From Deltaproteobacteria bacterium (GTDB lineage Bacteria > Desulfobacterota > Dissulfuribacteria > Dissulfuribacterales > S140-46), in assembly GCA_015491585.1 (NCBI GenBank), contig WFVQ01000108.1:1-24293 (forward strand): DNA of 24,293 nt, read 5' to 3'. Under the pieces are notes generated by a model. It was given only the letters and a program-made list of their open reading frames with translations, did not search any database and was not told where the DNA came from. Within the stretch, counting starts at the first letter, position 1; the number at the start of each line of letters is the position of its first letter. The position numbers were made by a program, and so were the translations under genes. Positions 21,736 through 24,293 of this stretch are shown in pieces.

Positions 21736-24293
21736 GAGAAGGTTGTGGCCGCCGCCAGGAGCGATGGAACGGCGCAAGGCAGGGAAGCAAAAGGCTGGTC
21801 CAGTCCCATCTGCTGGAACGCCTGGCAGAGGCGCTTTCGCGTGACCTGCTAGAGGCGCGCAGAAGACGGTTCTCCTTTGCTCCCGACATCGTGCTGGTCA
21901 ACAATCAGGAGATGGCCCAGTGGCTCGCCTGCCGCATGGCGGAGAGAGACGGCATCTGTGCCAACGTGAAGTTCATGCTCACCGGTTCCTTCGTCTGGCG
22001 GCTTTCCCAGTGGACCGCTACACGGGCCGGAGCTTCAGGGGCCGCTGACATGACAGGCCCTCCGGTCCTGGGGAGGGAGCACCTCCGGTGGCTCTTCTTC
22101 GCGCTTTTGCAGGAGATGGAAGAGGGTGCCGGCGGTAAGGGAGGGACCGCATCGAGCCATGAGGGGCTTCTGCGCCTGCTGGAATATGCAAGGCATCATG
22201 GTGGCCGCGGCCTTTATGGGCTGGCCGGCCAGCTGGCGGCGGTGTTCGACCGGTACATGAACTACCGTCACGATGTCCTGGAGGCTTGGAAGCGGGGAGA
22301 TCTTGGAGGCGTGGAAGAGGGGCAAAATGCGACGTGGCAGATGCGCCTTTGGCAGGAGGCCAGCAGCGCTGCACATGGAGAGTTCAAGGTCTCAATGATC
22401 CTGGATCTCCTCCATAGGCTCAGGAACCGGGCATGGAATCCACCGGACTGGCTGGGCACCACGCTATATGTATTCGGTGTATCGTACCTGCCTCCCTTCC
22501 ACCTGGAGGCCCTGGACGCCCTTTCTGGCTTCATGGACGTCTCATTTTACCATCTGGTGCCGTGCAAGGAGTACTGGCTGGACCTGGTGAAGCCAAGGAT
22601 CCAGGAGGGGTTGAAGGGCAAGTTCGATCCAGAGACCGTGGAATCCCTCTTCCCAGTGGGCAACCGGCTCCTCGTATCTCTCGGTGAGGCGGGAAGACGG
22701 TTCCTCCTACGTTTTTATGACCTGGACTTCGCCTGTCACGAGGAGCTGTTCGATACCGATGCCGCGGATACGCTGCTCAAGTCGGTCCAGCACTCGGTGG
22801 TCCATCTCTGCGAGTCGCCTAAGCCCAACGGCGGCAGTGTAGTGCCTGGACCGGTGGTTGGGCTGGATTCCTCCATCGAGATCCATAGCTGCCACAGCAG
22901 GTTGAGGGAGGTGGAGGTGCTTCACGACCGCCTGGTGGAGCTTTTCCGCTCAGAGCCGGGGTTAGGGCCCCACGAGGTGGCGGTTATGGCGCCCGACATC
23001 GCTCTGTACGCCAAGTTCGTGGAAGGGGTGTTCGGGGCGGCCCCGCCGGAGCGCCAGATACCCTGGTCCATAGCGGACCTGGGTTACCTTTCCACCGCAG
23101 GCGAGGCACATGCGCTCACTGCCCTTATGGACATCGCAGGGGGAGAGTTCAAGGCCCCTGATATCATGGATCTCCTGGGCCATCTGGTGGTGATGGGCCA
23201 TTTCGGCCTGGATTCCTCCTCCCTGTCGTTTTTGCGGCGAATGGTGCGTTTCAGTGGGATACGGCGCGGCCTGGAGACTCTTTCCGTGGGCTGCGGCATC
23301 CACCAGAACACTTGGCGCTTCGGCCTTGACCGGCTGCTGGCGGCCATGTGTATCGACCACGACGGCGCAGTGAAGCTGCCCGATGGAAAGGAGCGGATGA
23401 CCACCGGCCTCGCGATAGAGGGGGATGTCTCCAGATATCTCCTGATCCTCTCCCACTTCGTTTCGTCCATCGAGGAGCTGAGGCAGAGGATCCATGCCCT
23501 GGGGGCCGCAGGCGGTTCCCCTGAGGAGTGGCTGGAGCTGATACTGGACACAGTGGACCGTTTCATACTTAGGCGCAGTGAGTGGGAAGGGTCTCAGGTG
23601 GAGGAGCTGACCGCCTCCGTCAGGGAGCTCATGGAAGAGATGCGCTCTGCCGGTGTCAACCGCGTTCCCTTCGGCGCCCTCAAGGCCGCCCTGGAGGAGC
23701 GTCTGGCCAGGCCGTTGCCACAGCGCACCTTTTTCTCCGGCGGCGTGCTCTTCTCGAGTCTCGTGCCCCTTCGCACCATTCCCTTCAAGGTGATCTGCCT
23801 TATGGGGATGAACCAGGGAGAGTTCCCGCGCCAGGACAGCAGGCCCAGTTACGATCTCACCCTCAGACATCCAAGGCTGGACGACCGCGTTGCCCGCGAC
23901 GAAGACCGTTATCTCTTCCTTGAGACCCTTATGGCAGCCAGGGAACGGCTCATCATCACCTATGTGGGAAGGCGGGAGACCGACAACCAGCGGCTCAATC
24001 CCTCCACAGTGGTCTCCGAGCTGTTGGAGTTCATCGAGCCCGCCCTGTCCAGGGAAGAGCGCGGGAGGCTGGTGGTGGAACACCCCCTCCAGCCGTTCGG
24101 GAGCGGGTATCTACAACGGCATGACTCCAGGATCAATACATTCGCTAGGGAGTGGCTTCCAGTAGATGAAGAGGGGAGGCCGTTGAAACCCGCTGGGCCT
24201 GAACCGTTTGCCCGGTTCGAGCCCGACTGGCGGGAGGTGGCGGCAAGAAGGCTCGAGGAGATGGGAGAGGGAGCGCTGGTAGTGTCTCCAGAC
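21732..24293 (+). CDS. recC: Exodeoxyribonuclease V subunit RecC (3' end beyond window)
   Basis: An open frame of 854 codons runs from ATG 21732 to the right edge without a stop; RecC proteins are usually about 1050-1150 residues, so roughly 200-300 are missing. RecC is the Chi-recognising scaffold of the RecBCD helicase-nuclease for double-strand break repair. The N-terminus matches the family (FAPDIVLVNNQEMAQWLACR, then NVKFMLTGSFVWRL). Further on, FFSGGVLFSSLVPLRTIPFK, LMGMNQGEFPR, and DRVARDEDRYLFLETLMAAR followed by ITYVGRRETDN are the classic RecC blocks. The frame was checked at several anchor points and shows no shift. It overlaps the preceding gene by four bases; recB and recD would be expected downstream. 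Confidence 0.95.
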   Translation, partial: MREGCGRRQERWNGARQGSKRLVQSHLLERLAEALSRDLLEARRRRFSFAPDIVLVNNQEMAQWLACRMAERDGICANVKFMLTGSFVWRLSQWTATRAGASGAADMTGPPVLGREHLRWLFFALLQEMEEGAGGKGGTASSHEGLLRLLEYARHHGGRGLYGLAGQLAAVFDRYMNYRHDVLEAWKRGDLGGVEEGQNATWQMRLWQEASSAAHGEFKVSMILDLLHRLRNRAWNPPDWLGTTLYVFGVSYLPPFHLEALDALSGFMDVSFYHLVPCKEYWLDLVKPRIQEGLKGKFDPETVESLFPVGNRLLVSLGEAGRRFLLRFYDLDFACHEELFDTDAADTLLKSVQHSVVHLCESPKPNGGSVVPGPVVGLDSSIEIHSCHSRLREVEVLHDRLVELFRSEPGLGPHEVAVMAPDIALYAKFVEGVFGAAPPERQIPWSIADLGYLSTAGEAHALTALMDIAGGEFKAPDIMDLLGHLVVMGHFGLDSSSLSFLRRMVRFSGIRRGLETLSVGCGIHQNTWRFGLDRLLAAMCIDHDGAVKLPDGKERMTTGLAIEGDVSRYLLILSHFVSSIEELRQRIHALGAAGGSPEEWLELILDTVDRFILRRSEWEGSQVEELTASVRELMEEMRSAGVNRVPFGALKAALEERLARPLPQRTFFSGGVLFSSLVPLRTIPFKVICLMGMNQGEFPRQDSRPSYDLTLRHPRLDDRVARDEDRYLFLETLMAARERLIITYVGRRETDNQRLNPSTVVSELLEFIEPALSREERGRLVVEHPLQPFGSGYLQRHDSRINTFAREWLPVDEEGRPLKPAGPEPFARFEPDWREVAARRLEEMGEGALVVSPD

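Noticed and set aside
22962..24083. 373-residue minus-strand ORF opposite recC
   Set aside because: The plus frame has unmistakable RecC motifs throughout; the opposite frame shows no recognisable domain.

Overview
The window looks like chromosomal DNA from a motile anaerobe of the Desulfobacterota (deltaproteobacterial) type. This is inferred from moderately high GC, a flgBC-fliEFGHIJ cluster led by a sigma-54 activator, a decaheme cytochrome/outer-membrane barrel pair of the kind known from metal- and electrode-reducing bacteria, and two genes that only make sense if UGA is read as selenocysteine (Sec). No taxonomic marker gene is present, so the assignment is tentative.

Left edge (9-2278, + strand): a tight three-gene operon encodes a PfkB-family sugar/nucleoside kinase, a PurN-like formyltransferase, and a small secreted thioredoxin-like protein. 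An in-frame TGA (1994-1996) falls at the first redox position of that last protein (U-A-A-C), with a bacterial SECIS-like hairpin just after it.

2281-10749 (- strand): the flagellar operon reads leftwards as sigma-54 activator, flgB, flgC, fliE, fliF, fliG, fliH, fliI, fliJ and a MotE-like gene. It is preceded by a large secreted TPR protein (10742-13039). A textbook -24/-12 promoter (13092-13107) lies just upstream, so the activator may control its own operon through sigma-54 RNA polymerase. The activator's receiver domain has lost its phosphorylation residues.

13144-16252 (- strand): a three-gene cassette encodes cell-envelope proteins, two of them tandem paralogues (one soluble periplasmic, one lipoprotein) followed by a smaller lipoprotein with a FlgT/LPP20-like N-terminal part. 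All three end in the same short tail, G-F-acidic. A promoter resembling both sigma-28 and sigma-70 types lies upstream.

16395-19733 (- strand): a probable outer-membrane electron conduit. A decaheme lipoprotein cytochrome is followed by an MtrB/PioB-like beta-barrel carrying its own CxxCH motif and an in-frame TGA (16857-16859) with a 7-bp SECIS-like hairpin at the right distance. The pair has a strong sigma-70-like promoter, a structured leader with two terminator-like hairpins, and an intrinsic terminator downstream of the barrel gene.

20098-24293: housekeeping genes. Endonuclease IV (nfo, -) is divergent from a 4'-phosphopantetheinyl transferase (+), which overlaps by 4 bases a RecC gene that runs off the right edge. 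No tRNA, rRNA, CRISPR array, transposon or integrase was seen.
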